A stretch of DNA of 64,000 nucleotides from Fratercula arctica. Lineage: Eukaryota > Chordata > Aves > Charadriiformes > Alcidae. Made by a program: the position numbers and the translations under genes. The stretch is from NCBI GenBank assembly GCA_947846985.1, contig CANTUZ010000025.1, forward strand, positions 7,934,100 through 7,998,099, read 5' to 3'. Positions 24,209 through 35,943 of the stretch are shown one piece after another; the stretch's first letter is position 1, and each line of letters opens with the position of its first letter. Below the pieces are notes generated by a model that saw nothing but the letters and a program-made list of their open reading frames with translations, had not been told where the DNA came from and did not search any database.

Positions 24209-24368
24209 CTAATGGGTATTTCTAACTTTCCTTCAAGTGTTCCATTCAAATTTTACACAAAAAGTTTAATGAAACTTATTTTTGCACAGATGCAGACACA
24301 TTATATTTTTTCATTTCTTCTATCTCCCCACACATAGGTAAAAGGGGGAGCAAATACCAGAACAGCAG

Positions 24369-24481
24369 GAAAGAAGATGTAGCGTTGAGGGACATGATTT
24401 AGTAGTAACTTGGCAGTGCTAGGTTAACGGTTGGACTTGATGATCTTAAAGGTCTCTTCCAACCATAACAATTCTATGTTT
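24369..24481 (+). mobile_element. CR1 3'-end fragment (right arm)
   Basis: Mirror of 2558-2670. CR1 3' UTR ending in AACAATTCTATGTTTCTATA near 24485. Confidence 0.85.
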
Positions 24482-25326
24482 CTATAAGGAATAGTAAAGA
24501 TTCCCTATATTTTGAAAGATGGAGATAAAGATTATCTAGTTTACAATGTCAAACCCCTGTGCTCTTCCATTTGAAGTCCTTAGCTTCTTCATGATACAGA
24601 CTATTTAGAAGTTAGAATTTCTTATTCTCTACAAAGGTATTTTTCAGGCTACTGATTTTGGTGTAGAAATGCTGCTGAGATTCTGTAGGGGTTGGGAGGA
24701 CATTTGCAGAAATAAAGACCTGTTGGAAGCTGATTATATTTGTGGTTATAAGAAAAATTCCCCTAGAGATCTTTGTAGGTAGAATTAGCAACCATAAAGA
24801 CAGGAAGGTTCAATTATATATACTATTCTTCTGCTCTGTACAATGTACTCTTGACAGGCAGTGCAGATTAACTGTAACATTTTAAACTTTTAAAAAATAT
24901 TTTCACTATATGCATATCGTCTGCCGGGAACAAAAAAAAGCTCCAAAGCTACAGCTAAAAAAGATGTGGGGGAAGGGAGGCAATATTGAAGTGCTCCTCT
25001 TTCTTTTGTGGTTAATTATAGGAGAGCCATTGTCTGCTTGAGGTATGAACAACACCTTTAAGAATACAATTACTACTAAAAATCATAACCGGTTTCTCGT
25101 CTCTCCTCAAGGAGAAATGGCTTATTATGGAAGCACAGAATTCACACTAGAGTTGTAATTTAGAGGTGGTATTTCCACTGTAAGCATAAATTTCATTCCA
25201 TCACTAAGTGCCCCTTCCACAAGACTCTGAGAGCCAGAGGATCCCCAGAGCATCTGCATGAGAAAGAACTTAAATGGCTACATAATGAGAATGCATAAAG
25301 ATAAAAAAAAGCTCAATCATTCTTCT

Positions 25327-25615
25327 TTAATTTCTCCTGTAGCTGGAGTAAGAAGGCTTTGTCAATAGGCTCCCCTTGATTGGACGGCCTGTAGTAAACA
25401 CCAACCACAAGGTTCCCTTTGTTGCCTCAGTGTCTAATTCCTACCCATAAGCTTTCGACTTCCTTTTGGCTGTTCTTTAGGGACATCTCTTCACACTCTA
25501 TCCATTCCTTAACACAGAGTGCAACACCTCTGCCTCTCCTTCCTTGCCTGTCCCTTCTGAACAGCCTGTAGCCATCGATAGCCACATTCCAGTCATAGGA
25601 TTCATCCCACCAGGC
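25327..25615 (-). mobile_element. CR1 endonuclease fragment (right arm)
   Basis: Mirror of 1424-1712, carrying the same degenerate ORF2 endonuclease piece with one in-frame stop. Confidence 0.85.
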
Positions 25616-27183
25616 TTACCTCTTTGTCTTTTTCCTGCTCAGGGGGAGAGTAAATATAATGAAAGGCTCGTGGGTCAAGGTAAAGACAGGGAGATCACTC
25701 GTCAATTCCTGTCATCAGCAAAAAGACTCAACTCAAGGAAATTAATTTAATTTATTGCCAATTAAAATCAGAGTAGGGTAATGAGAAATAAAAACTGCTA
25801 ATACTGCTGGTGGGAAGACTAGAGTCTCCTTCAGATTTTCAGTATTTCTATATCTGACTTTGCTTATGTGTTGTAATAGGCCTTGTTTGATTCAAAGAAT
25901 CTTTATTAAGGATTATTAGAGGGGCAGAAGAATGACTCATTTGATTCTTGAATACCTGCACCATTTTGAAGGCCTGGTAGATTTTGAGTAGACTGGGATA
26001 TTATTGCAGTTTAAATATAGGGCCCAACAATGCTGTTTATACTCTAGTTTTAAAAGTTCAATGTCAGTGACTTCTAGTGATTTCCCTGGAGTGCTTCACA
26101 GTACATTGGACTTCATAATATGGAAGTTTAAAAAGATCAGGCAAAATTTTCTTTTCTAAATTATATCTCATTGATATCATGCAGTTGCTTATATATTACA
26201 ATACATTATTTTTATTTTACTTTAGGATTAGTTGTTCTTCTAGTATTTGCAGTCTAGTATGGTGTTAGAGGTGAGTAAATATTCACAATTTCATCAAATA
26301 TTTTTAAAGCGAAATTAAGTGCTTCTAAGTTTAAACTCTTTGTATTTGCTTCTGCAAGTGTTAGAGCAAGTAATCTTGCTGGCTGAAATGTTCATGAAAA
26401 CAGCCAAAATTAAGTAAATATTAGAGACTATTGGCAAAAAGTAAATTCTGATTGTATGAACTCAAATAACCTTCATAGAAACATGACCCTGAGTACCTCC
26501 AGTCAGTTAGGAAACATAAAGTGGTTGTGAAGCTTCCTCCGTGCACCTTGACTTACATTTTAAATATCAGCAATGGAAAATTTTTTGCGAAAAATCTTAA
26601 GAAATGCAAGACACGTACAACATCAATAAATTATGTATAATTAAAACCGACATAGTTGTAGTTACATCAAAAGATGTAATTCTGTAACTGCCACCCCATT
26701 TACTCTGTCTTCCTTTAATTTATGTTTATCTTATCTTCTTTTTTCTTCTTTGTGGCATGATTTACGTTTTAATGGTAGGATAGTGAAGCCCTCCAGTAGC
26801 TTGTGTGGAGGGCATGGAGTCTCAGTTACTGTTGGTCTTTAATAATAAATTAGATTCATATGCATATTTTGCTAATGAGATAAATATAATTGATCCTGCT
26901 CTGTGGTAGGCAAGATTAGATGTCCTCTTGAGGTTACTTGCAGACCTGTTTTTCTAGGTTTCCAAACTACTTCTTGAGTAAGCAACTCATTGGTGTTATC
27001 TCTGAGGAAAAGATTAGATTTTTTATTTGCATGTAGCAATTTTAGGTCATTCAATAAATAAATAGCATTAATAAATTACAGAAGTGTGAGCTTTTTGATT
27101 CAGAAAATCTACTTTACTACTTTTACTTTTTACATTTAGTTCATCGTGAGCAACCTTGACTGCTGTCTTCTGAGAAACAGTAT

Positions 27184-27500
27184 CGTAGAATCATAGAATT
27201 GTTAGGGTTGGAAGGGACCTTAAAGATCATCTAGTCCCAACCACCCTGCCGTGGGCAGGGACACCTCCCACTAGACCAGGTTGCTCAAAGCCCCATCCAG
27301 CCTGGCCTTGAACACTTCCAGGGATGGGGCATCCACAGCTTCTCTGGGCAACCCGCTCCAGTGCCTCACCACCCTCATAGTGAAGAACTTCCTTATATCT
27401 AGTCTAAATCTACCCTCTTTCAGTTTTAAGCCATTACCCCTCGTCCTTTCACTACATGCCCTTGTAAAAAGTCCCTCTCCAGCTTTCTTGTAGGCACAAT
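27184..27500 (-). mobile_element. CR1 3'-end fragment
   Basis: Reads on the minus strand as the ORF2 C-terminus (HWxxLPxEAV type) plus 3' UTR with GGTTGGAAGGGACC landmarks in plus sense. The 3' end, near 27184, has ATTCTATGATTCTACG in element sense. It is 5'-truncated at about 27500. It lies just outside the visible right arm. Confidence 0.9.
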
Positions 27501-28311
27501 TTAAACAACTTTTATTGAGAACAAAATAAAGTGTGATAAAAATTTATCTTTGTAATATTCCTCAGTGTCCAGTAACTATGTATCAAAGAAAGTACCAGTG
27601 AAGTTGGGATGTAGGAGAACATGATGTTTACTTCATTTTCAGTCTGCTCTAGCAGTTCTATCTATTAACCAAATGAAAAGAGTGAGACCTTGCTTGTGTC
27701 TCTATTTAAGCTCTCAAAATACTTCCCATAACTCTGCCCATTGTGAAATTAAAAAAAAGGTCATGTTTTATTCTTAATGTTATGTAATGATATTATTTTG
27801 GCATCTTTCTGCTGTTCAGTGCTTACCTTGAAATGAGCATACTTACCAAAGTTCCTACTAAAGCCACTTCATTTCTAAGCACGTAGGTCAAGGTTTTTGA
27901 AAAGTTTTGGTTTTGTCAATATTTTAGCATTTGGCAATTTCTGAACACTGGCCCTCTTTGTGGTATTTCAGTACACAAATATTTATACTCAATACACAGT
28001 GATTCTTTTTTAAATGCTGTTATGATTATTAAAGATGTTTTATGACTGAACAGAAAGTCTGTGATTACATATAGTCATGTATACACAAGCAGATTACATT
28101 TAGTGAGGACTGAGGAAACACACACATGCACACACCTGTTATATGTGTGCTCAGGGCTTCCAAAAGCTAATTTTCATAGACTGAGGACTATATTGATGAC
28201 TTGTAAAAGTTGAGACAGAAATATAACGGTTTGCTGCTAAGCCAATTTGAAAATATGATCTGTATTTCTAATTGTCATAGAATTTTTATTATCCAGACAG
28301 TCTGCAGATGA

Positions 28312-28462
28312 TACCATCCCTGGAGGTATTTAAAAGATGAGTAGACATAGTGCTTACAGATATTATTTAGTGATGGTTTTTGTCAGAGTTAGGTTGATGG
28401 TTGGAACTAGATGGTCTGAAAGGTCCCTTCCAACCTAGGCAATTCTATGATTCTATGATATA
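28312..28462 (+). mobile_element. CR1 3'-end fragment
   Basis: Starts at CCATCCCTGGAGGTATTTAA and ends in CAATTCTATGATTCTATGAT: a 150-bp 3' UTR remnant of the same subfamily as 2831-3193. Confidence 0.88.
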
Positions 28463-29990
28463 TTGACATTTAAAATGTATGGGTTTATTTTTAACTATAT
28501 TATGCCATCTATAAATTTAGGCTATTCAAAACTCTTTAGAAGAGGTTCAAGTTGGGCAAGGTTAGTTAAGCCATTTCTGATTTTTCAAGAGTATGAAGTC
28601 TCACCGCTTACTCTACAGACATCCTTTGTATGGTGTCTTGCAAACCACAGTGCTACATCTTAGTTCATTCTTTTTTTTTCCAAGAGTGTGAGTGTTTCTA
28701 ATATTTTGGGACCCAAATTCTTCACCTCAACATGGCACATTAGACTAGCTGAGTTTCTATTGTGAATGAAGTTTAAAAGTTATTGAAGCATGAAAGTGCT
28801 TTGATATGAAAAATACTATGCAAAAGATAGGTATTGGTCATTGAAAGAATATTATAGAGAAGTATTAATTTATTCTCAGTGTCATCTCAGATATTTGTTG
28901 GCTTCTTAGACTGACATGCCTAATAAGTTGTTCATGTCTTTAGGAAAAAAAAGCCTTTAGGATGAGCTTAATAAATTATGAACAGCTATTATGCTTGCAA
29001 TTGGAGTCATGTTACCCAAGACCTTACTGGTCCCTTATGAACCCAGCTGTTTTGACCTAATTAACTGGTGACACAACAACATTTTAACTACAGTTAGACA
29101 AAATGGAAACACCATACACCTTGAATATCCAATGATGCTTAGGCTGTGTGGGTAATCTCACAACAGATATTTTAATATAACATTTGCCTCATCATAGAGA
29201 ACTTGCTAGTTTATGGTAGTATTAAATTCATTTTCTATTCTTTTTTTTTTAATAGAATTACAAATATACTGTTATCCAGACTTAAATATATTTGACTTAC
29301 AGTATTTTCCATTGATATAGGTATATAGGTCTGCCCATTCTTTCTTAGACCACTTATTCCATATCCAGAAACTCTGCAGTTTTGCTTTAAGGATTTTACT
29401 AAATTGCTTTTATTGCAATGGATTTTTTTTTCTACAGCTGTGTAAACATCTTTATAATCCCATTCAGGAATTAACCCTGCACTGCGGCATTAATGTTTGT
29501 TTTAAGAATACCTGTGGATTATATGCTATAACTATTATAAATGAGTAGAATTAGAAAAAACCTGTTCATTATGCCAACAAAACTGTAAATTGGGAGCTGG
29601 GTTCATTAATATGCTGTGAACCGTGCACGATCTTACAAAAAAGAGGAAAAGTAAGAAGGATCTATGATATACATTTGGCTTTAATTTTTTCTCAAATTCT
29701 TTTTAATATTGTTTGTTCATAAATGCAAGGCATATGAGAAAGGCAGTCTTCAGTTACATAATGACAAATACCAAAGCTGATAATACTATAAAGAGTAAGA
29801 CTGAATTTTCACTGAATATATGTATAGTATGGTGTCTCTAAATGTTCTGAGGTAAGAACAGTGGCCTGTCATAATCCATCAAACATCACAGTACTATATC
29901 ATTAGCAATCTGTAACAAAGGAATGTAGTAGTTATGTCCAAGGCTAGCACAGCTTGTTAGGTGTTGCGTTAAGAGTATAAGAGTCTGAGG
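28463..29990. other. AT-rich DNA, no gene seen
   Basis: 1.5 kb of AT-rich sequence between CR1 copies. Nothing recognisable. Confidence 0.55.
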
Positions 29991-29999
29991 CTGAGGGAA

Positions 30000-32130
30000 G
30001 AAACTGCTTGGAGAGATCCCGTGGGCTAGGGCTATGGAAGGCAAAGGGGCTCAAGAAAGCTGGTTGATATTCAAAGACCACTTCCTCCAAGCTCAGGATC
30101 GGTGCATCCCTAAGAGAAAGAAATCGGCCAAGGGACGCAGGAGACCTGCATGGTTAAGCAGGGAGCTTCAGAAAAAGCTCAAGTGGAAGAAGGAAGTTTA
30201 TAATAAGTGGAAGAAGGGACTGACCCCTTGGGAGGATTACAAGAATGCCACCAGAGCGTGCAGGGATGAAACAAGGAAAGCCAAGGCCGCCTTGGAATTA
30301 GACCTGGCTAGGGACATCAAGCACAACAAAAAGAGCTTCTACAAGTATATTGGAAGCAAAAGGAAGACCAGAGAAGTTGTGGGCCCACTGTTGAATGAGA
30401 CAGGAGTCATGGTGACGGAGGATGCGGAGAAGGCAGAGTTACTGAATGCCTTCTTTGCTTCGGTCTTTTCTGCTCGGCCCAGCCCTCAGAAGTCCCAGGC
30501 ATTGAATAAAGTAACAGGGAAAGAAGAAGACTTCCCTTGGGTTGAGGAGGAGCGAGTGAGGGATCAATTAGATCATTTAGATATTCACAAGTCCATGGGC
30601 CCCGATGGGATGCACCCGAGAGTGCTGAGGGAGCTGGCAGAAGTCATTGCTGGGCCGCTCTCCATCATCTTTGAAAAGTCCTGGAGAACAGGCGAGGTGC
30701 CTGAGGACTGGAGGAAAGCCAACATCACTCCAGTCTTCAAAAAGGGCAAGAAGGAGGACCCGGGGAACTACAGGCCGGTCAGCCTCACCTCCATCCCTGG
30801 AAAGATGATGGAACAGCTCGTTCTGGGCGTCATCTCAAGGCACGTGGAGGAAAAGAAAGCTATCAGAAGTACTCGGCATGGATTCACCAAGGGGAAATCA
30901 TGTCTGACTAATCTGATAGCCTTCTACGATGGCATGACTGGATGGATAGATGAGGGGAGGGCGGTAGATGTGGTCTATCTTGACTTAAGCAAGGCGTTTG
31001 ACACGGTCTCCCACAGCATCCTCATAGGGAAGCTTAGGAAGTGTGGGTTAGATGAATGGACAGTAAGGTGGATAGAAAACTGGTTGAAAGATAGAGCTCA
31101 GAGGGTTGTGATTAGGGGCACAGAATCTAGTTGGAGACCAGTGACGAGTGGTGTTCCCCAGGGGTCAGTACTGGGTCCAGTCCTCTTCAATATATTCATC
31201 AACGATCTGGATGAGGGGATAGAGTGCACCCTCAGCAAGTTTGCTGATGACACAAAGCTGGGAGGGGCGGCTGACACACCAGAAGGCTGTGCTGCCATAC
31301 AGAGAGACCTGGACAGGTTGGAGATCTGGGCAGAGAGAAACCTTATGAAATTCAACAAGGGCAAGTGTAGGGTGCTGCACCTGGGGAGGAACAACCCCAT
31401 GCACCAGTACAGGTTGGGGGCTGACCTGCTGGAGAGCAGCTCTGTGGAAAGAGACCTGGGAGTCCTGGTGGACAACAGGATGACCATGAGTCAGCAATGT
31501 GCCCTTGTGGCCAAGGCAGCCAATGGCATCCTGGGGTGCATCAAGAAGAGTGTGGCCAGCAGGTCAAGGGAGGTCATCCTCCCCCTCTACTCTGCATTGG
31601 TGAGGCCACACCTGGAGTACTGTGTCCAGTTCTGGGCTCCCCGGTTCCAGAAGGACAGGGAACTGCTGGAAAGGGTGCAGCAGAGGGCTACCAAGATGAT
31701 TAGGGGACTGGAACACCTCTCTTATGAGGAAAGGCTGAGGGATTTGGGTCTCTTCAGTCTGGAAAAAAGAAGACTGAGGGGGGATCTTATCAACACTTAT
31801 AAATACTTAAAGGGTGGGTGTCAGGAGGATGGGGCCAGGCTCTTTTCAGTAGTGCCCGGGGACAGGACAAGAGGCAATGGGCACAAACTTGAGCATAAGA
31901 AGTTCCACCTAAACATGAGGAGGAACTTCTTTACTTTGAGGGTGGCAGAGCACTGGAACAGGCTGCCCAGAGAGGTGGTGGAGTCTCCAACTCTGGAGAC
32001 ATTCAAAACCCGCCTGGACGTGTTCCTGTGTAACCTGCTCTAGGTGACCCTGCTCTGGCAGGGGGGTTGGACTAGATGATCTCCAGAGGTCCCTTCCAAC
32101 CCTATGGTTCTATGGTTCTATGGTTCTATC
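30000..32130 (+). mobile_element. Best-preserved CR1 copy (5'-truncated)
   Basis: CR1 whose 5' truncation lies near 30000 (the translation [17 protein letters not shown] matches the linker between endonuclease and RT). The 3' end is TATGGTTC repeated about 3.5 times at 32102-32130. Between them the RT frame is fully open. The 3' UTR (32044-32100) carries the usual GGTTGGACTAGATGATCTC and CCTTCCAACCC landmarks. The intact frame and clear tail repeats suggest a younger insertion than the other copies in the window. Confidence 0.95.
30034..32043 (+). CDS. CR1 ORF2 reverse transcriptase, endonuclease missing (669 codons)
   Basis: Non-LTR retrotransposon reverse transcriptase that would prime cDNA synthesis at nicked target DNA. 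Visible blocks: a basic N-terminal linker (residues 1-120); LNAFFASVF near 145; [13 protein letters not shown] near 190; [13 protein letters not shown] near 247; [19 protein letters not shown] near 285; [13 protein letters not shown] near 315; [17 protein letters not shown] near 372; catalytic FADD at residues 403-406 (31240-31251); [15 protein letters not shown] near 440; and the C-terminal domain with [15 protein letters not shown] and [18 protein letters not shown]. No stop or frameshift. The N-terminal endonuclease (about 250 residues in full-length CR1) and ORF1 are absent through 5' truncation, so the copy cannot move on its own. The ATG at 30034 is simply the first Met; homology runs upstream of it. 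Confidence 0.9.
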   Translation: MEGKGAQESWLIFKDHFLQAQDRCIPKRKKSAKGRRRPAWLSRELQKKLKWKKEVYNKWKKGLTPWEDYKNATRACRDETRKAKAALELDLARDIKHNKKSFYKYIGSKRKTREVVGPLLNETGVMVTEDAEKAELLNAFFASVFSARPSPQKSQALNKVTGKEEDFPWVEEERVRDQLDHLDIHKSMGPDGMHPRVLRELAEVIAGPLSIIFEKSWRTGEVPEDWRKANITPVFKKGKKEDPGNYRPVSLTSIPGKMMEQLVLGVISRHVEEKKAIRSTRHGFTKGKSCLTNLIAFYDGMTGWIDEGRAVDVVYLDLSKAFDTVSHSILIGKLRKCGLDEWTVRWIENWLKDRAQRVVIRGTESSWRPVTSGVPQGSVLGPVLFNIFINDLDEGIECTLSKFADDTKLGGAADTPEGCAAIQRDLDRLEIWAERNLMKFNKGKCRVLHLGRNNPMHQYRLGADLLESSSVERDLGVLVDNRMTMSQQCALVAKAANGILGCIKKSVASRSREVILPLYSALVRPHLEYCVQFWAPRFQKDRELLERVQQRATKMIRGLEHLSYEERLRDLGLFSLEKRRLRGDLINTYKYLKGGCQEDGARLFSVVPGDRTRGNGHKLEHKKFHLNMRRNFFTLRVAEHWNRLPREVVESPTLETFKTRLDVFLCNLL

Positions 32131-33036
32131 GAAGCCCTCCCATTGAGTCACGAGGTTCAGAAAGGACCCCCTTGCTTTCTAAACTTCTCAGAGAGGAGCC
32201 TAGGTGCAGCTAGGTCCAGTCTTAGTCCCAGACTTGGTCAACAGTTTATGTCTAAAGGATTATGTATGTTAGCCACTTATCAGAGTCAATGTTTACCTTT
32301 TCCAGAGCCCTGCCAAAGACTTTCACTGAGACAGTTTTGCAAAGTTGAAAAGATAAATTATTTATTAAGGCGAGAGATATAACAAATTTGGAATTGCCGT
32401 TGATAAATACACTTACTGCAGAAATCAAGCTTGAGTTAATAGTTCAGCACTTTTGTTTACAATATTTTCCCAGGTAGCATCTGACATAGTCGGAGGTGCG
32501 AGTATTACCAAAGAGGTGTCCCTGCTTGGGGAGGGGAGAGGTCCAGGCCCGTCGACCCATCCAGTCGGATTCACAATGACTCTGTATTCCGACACCAACA
32601 AGCCCACATTAGGACAGCACAGAGCAATCAGAATTTGGCCTCAAATCTTATACAGCCCATTCTTTATGGTATCTGGATGTCTCAGTCACTACTGTACCAA
32701 CACTTCCTTAACCCACTCAAGTAGAGAAGTGCTATAGTCTCCATTTTGGAGATACAAAGCAGATGAAGACTTACTTGCCAGGTGTCACAGGGAAATTTGT
32801 AATGTGCTTACAAATGTGGATTTTTACAAAACATGCTTATGTGTGGATTACAGACTTCAGTTCTGTAATCAAGTCTCTTGCAGCCTACCCTGCCCAGATA
32901 ACATTAGCTACTCCTTTTCCTTGTGCAGAAATACTACTCAAAGAGATGTTACTCCACCCCTGATGTCTGAGATTCTCAGGGGCTTGAGTGTATTCTTTCC
33001 ACTACCCTGCAATGGTCAGTTTAAGGGCTGCTAACA
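32131..33036 (-). mobile_element. Possible LTR fragment abutting the CR1 tail
   Basis: In minus sense the block starts TGTTAGCAGCCC (33036) and shows a TATA-like CTGTATAAGAT near 32650 and an AATAAATAA poly(A)-type signal near 32360, in LTR order. The 3' boundary is unclear. Sequence to the CR1 tail at 32131 has no obvious TSD, so the LTR may have been truncated by the CR1 insertion or the end misplaced. No internal retroviral sequence is present. Family not recognised. Confidence 0.4.
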
Positions 33037-35080
33037 TTAAAATCTGAGCTAGTGGAAAGAAGTCTTCCTTGACTGTCATAACCATTCCCAATTTGACAAG
33101 CAAGAAGCAGCAGAAAGACCGGTGCTGCTGAGTTTGGGGAAACAAAATGTAAAAAGACATCTAGAAACATCAGAGATGCATATAGTTTATACACGAGACC
33201 TCAGTGACAACTATCTGTGAAACTGGATGCATTAGAATTCAGTGCTCTAAGCAGAAGTCCAGTTGGCTGTGATTTTTTCTAAATTCGAGACACTTTTTTA
33301 AATTTTTAGCCCAGAAAACATGCCTGATGCTTTTTGTTAAAAAAAAAAAAATTTCACAGCTGTTTACAAATCTTCCCCTTTGGCTCCTTTTCTTTGAATT
33401 CAACTTTACTCTGAGAAGTGCAGAAAAAGTGTAACCAAAATTAGATTTTTAATGAGAGATTCTTTTAAATATGCTTTTTCATTTTAATTACATGTATTTC
33501 TCTCTGTTAAGCTTTTAAATTATATAGTATTTTGAAAGCCATTATTAGTGATCCTTTTTTCTGGTTTTGTTTCTCCTCTCCAGTTTCTAAACAGGGTATG
33601 TTTAGAAAAAAAAAAGATCCCTTTCACAAAATAAACAGTTGGGTTATTTTCATCATTATTGACTTAATGTTGTACTTATAATTATATCATTCCCACTCTT
33701 CTACAATGCCTTACTAATTACACTTCAAGGATAGCTTTTCTCTTTTGTGTTGGTATATTGATTGTTTCTTCTCAACTCCATAGTTTTCTGCCAGTACTGC
33801 CAGCTGCTCCTTTAAACTTTTACTATGCAAAGAACTCATATTTTCTGTGAAATGTCAAGAACTGCAATTAACCTTGCTTTGACCTTTTATCCTCCTTAAG
33901 TATACTGCTTTGGATTCTGTGTATAACAAAGGGTTGTCTTTCATGTTGTAAAAACATGTAACAACTTGAAATACTGAGAATAAGCCTTAACACAAATAGG
34001 ATATATGTCAGGTTATGCATTGACATATATGCTTGTATGTGTACATGTTTGTATGTGTAATATTAAAAAAAAGGTATGTATTTGTATGCTTGTGTATATA
34101 ATATAATGAGCATAAAGGTGATGTGTATCATATATATAAAAACTGCCAATATATTAATGGCATCTGTTATTACAGGGAAGTGTGCTTCAGAAATTTCTCC
34201 ACAAATGCTCTCTCTCTATCTGTTACTGTGCAAATCTTTTTTCACTCAAAACATATCTTAAACCAGCAAGTAGATCATAAGTAAGTGTTACATTACAAAA
34301 GACAAGGGACTGCATAGTGTTCAGTAAGTCAGGAAAAAAACCACTTTCCTGGTAAGGATGGGAATTAGGTGCCAGGGACCTGAACACACCCTCCCTTCTG
34401 GGGAAGTTGGCTGCTTGGGCTCAGGGCCAGTCTTGACAGTGCAGCTGCACCGCCTTGCATCAGGGAGCTGTCTGGAAACCGCTGTGAGAAGTAGGCCCTC
34501 TCCCTCTTTGCTTGGGAACTGCTTTTGAGCCCAGGCCCTTGCCCTTGGTCTCCACAGTAGCTACCCTGCAGCTGTGCCCATGCTTGGCTGTGTGCCTCCC
34601 TGATCCCTGCCAGCCCTGAACTGCTGACCTGCCTTCATCTCAGACCTAGTTTATCTCTGTGGACTTGTATGGCTGTCACTGGACTGTGGCTGGTCTTGTT
34701 TACTGTCTCCAGACCTGGTCCTGTCACTGACTTGCTAACTCGGCTTCCTGGCTTGACCTTGGACCTGCCTTGTGGCTGTGGACTTTGCTGAAAATCAGGA
34801 TTTTTGGCTGAACCTCATTACCATCACTGGACCTGTCCTGCTCACCTTGTTCAGGTGCTGTGAGCCTGTGCTGCTTGCCAGTGAGTTCACTGCCCCTGCT
34901 TGCCTTGCTGTCACACAGCTCCCAGCTTCCCTTGCTGAGTAGTCTGCTTCTGCTGCTCCTTGACATTAGCATGTAATGATTTTTTTTAAACCTAGACCTA
35001 ACCACAGAAATAATTTACCTTCATTTGGATTTGTCGGTGCTCAACTTGATGATCAGATTCCTAGAAGCATTTCAAGTTAA
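33037..35080. other. No gene seen; CTG-rich imperfect repeats in the middle
   Basis: Mostly AT-rich. From about 34370 to 34980 the composition changes to a CTG/CCTG-rich block with loosely recurring phrases such as ACTGGAC, GACCTG and CTTGCTG, with no fixed period. It could be an old LTR or other degenerate repeat. No coding domain is recognisable. Confidence 0.45.
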
Positions 35081-35085
35081 GCATC

Positions 35086-35830
35086 TGTCCTGGTTTGAGA
35101 TAAAAAAGAATCAATTTTCTGTTCAGTAATTTTACTTTTAGCTAAGCCTCTTCTAACTGACTAAACTCTGAAATTAACAGCATATTGTGCAAAAACTGTT
35201 CGCTCTCAGAGGGATAAAGCCTGATTATGCCAAGGAATGGTATGCAGAGAGGCTCTTGCTTATTGCTATAACAACCAAGGTCAGCTAATTTCATTATTTG
35301 CCCTGTTGGAGGGTCAGAAATGGAAAAGCATAGAGGGGTCCCATCTGCAGGGAGGAGCTGACAGGACAGGTGACCCAAAACTGACCAACAGGGTATTCCA
35401 TCCCATCTGCCCCATGCTCAGTATAAAAGCTGAGGGATCAAAGGGTCAGTTTCTTTTTCTTCAATGGACGACGTCTGAGGAGGACCCTGTCTGTTCACCT
35501 GCCTTTGATCCCGATCCAAGCATTCCTGAATCCAGATCTGGAATCCGGTTCCCACCCATCGCTGAGTCCAGTCTGGGACTTTCCCTGTGCCTGCTAATGA
35601 CATGATCATCATCCTGGGAGCTTGATACAGTTTTGTATGTATTGTATATTTTTCATTATTTTCTTTATTATTATTATTTCATTAATTTATTAATGTTTTC
35701 ATTAAAGTAGTTTAGGTTTTTTTCTAAATTCATAAATCTCTTTATATCCCTCTCTCCTCTTTTTGGAGAAAGAGGTGGTGGTGGGGAGCATCTGTCATTC
35801 TGATTGGCCAATCTGGCCCAAAGCACGACA
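35086..35830 (+). repeat. 5' LTR of provirus 1
   Basis: Starts TGTCCTGGTTTGAG and ends AAAGCACGACA, 745 bp. TATAAAA lies at 35422-35428 and an ATTAAA poly(A)-like signal at 35701-35706, so transcription would start near 35450. The same LTR family occurs as a solo copy at 45708-46434. A CCAAT-type motif (TTGGCCAATC) lies near the 3' end at about 35803. Confidence 0.92.
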
Positions 35831-35837
35831 AATTTAT

Positions 35838-35855
35838 TGGCACCCAATGTGAGGC
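35838..35855 (+). promoter_or_regulatory. Primer-binding site of provirus 1
   Basis: TGGCACCCAATGTGAGGC, seven bases after the LTR end. It resembles the tRNA-Lys(1,2) primer-binding site as I remember it, with three transitions. It marks the start of minus-strand DNA synthesis. Confidence 0.75.
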
Positions 35856-35943
35856 TCAACTGGGGCTCAACCAGGAATCTGATAGATTGTCTGAATAATT
35901 TGAATTCCAGCTTACTCAGAGATTAAAACAGACAGTTCACATC

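Larger units (their letters stand above)
16383..27038. repeat. Right arm of giant inverted duplication
   Basis: Reverse complement of 1-10652. Differences I located by eye are all homopolymer length changes: A6/A5 (2984 versus 24055), T3/A4 (4429 versus 22614), C3/G4 (6069 versus 20970), TT/TTT (8436 versus 18600), C3/G4 (8953 versus 18086) and T3/A4 (10003 versus 17031). No substitution was seen in the parts compared. The (GT)9/(AC)9 microsatellite inside the large CR1 has identical length in both arms. After 27038 the sequence continues, but its partner would lie before the window start, so this arm may also be longer. Confidence 0.97.

Noticed and set aside
1..27038. Interpretation as a classical foldback read artefact
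   Set aside because: Missed-adapter foldbacks normally have little or no spacer. Here a 5.7 kb single-copy spacer with its own LTR and CR1 separates the arms, so it cannot be dismissed as such, although assembly duplication remains possible.
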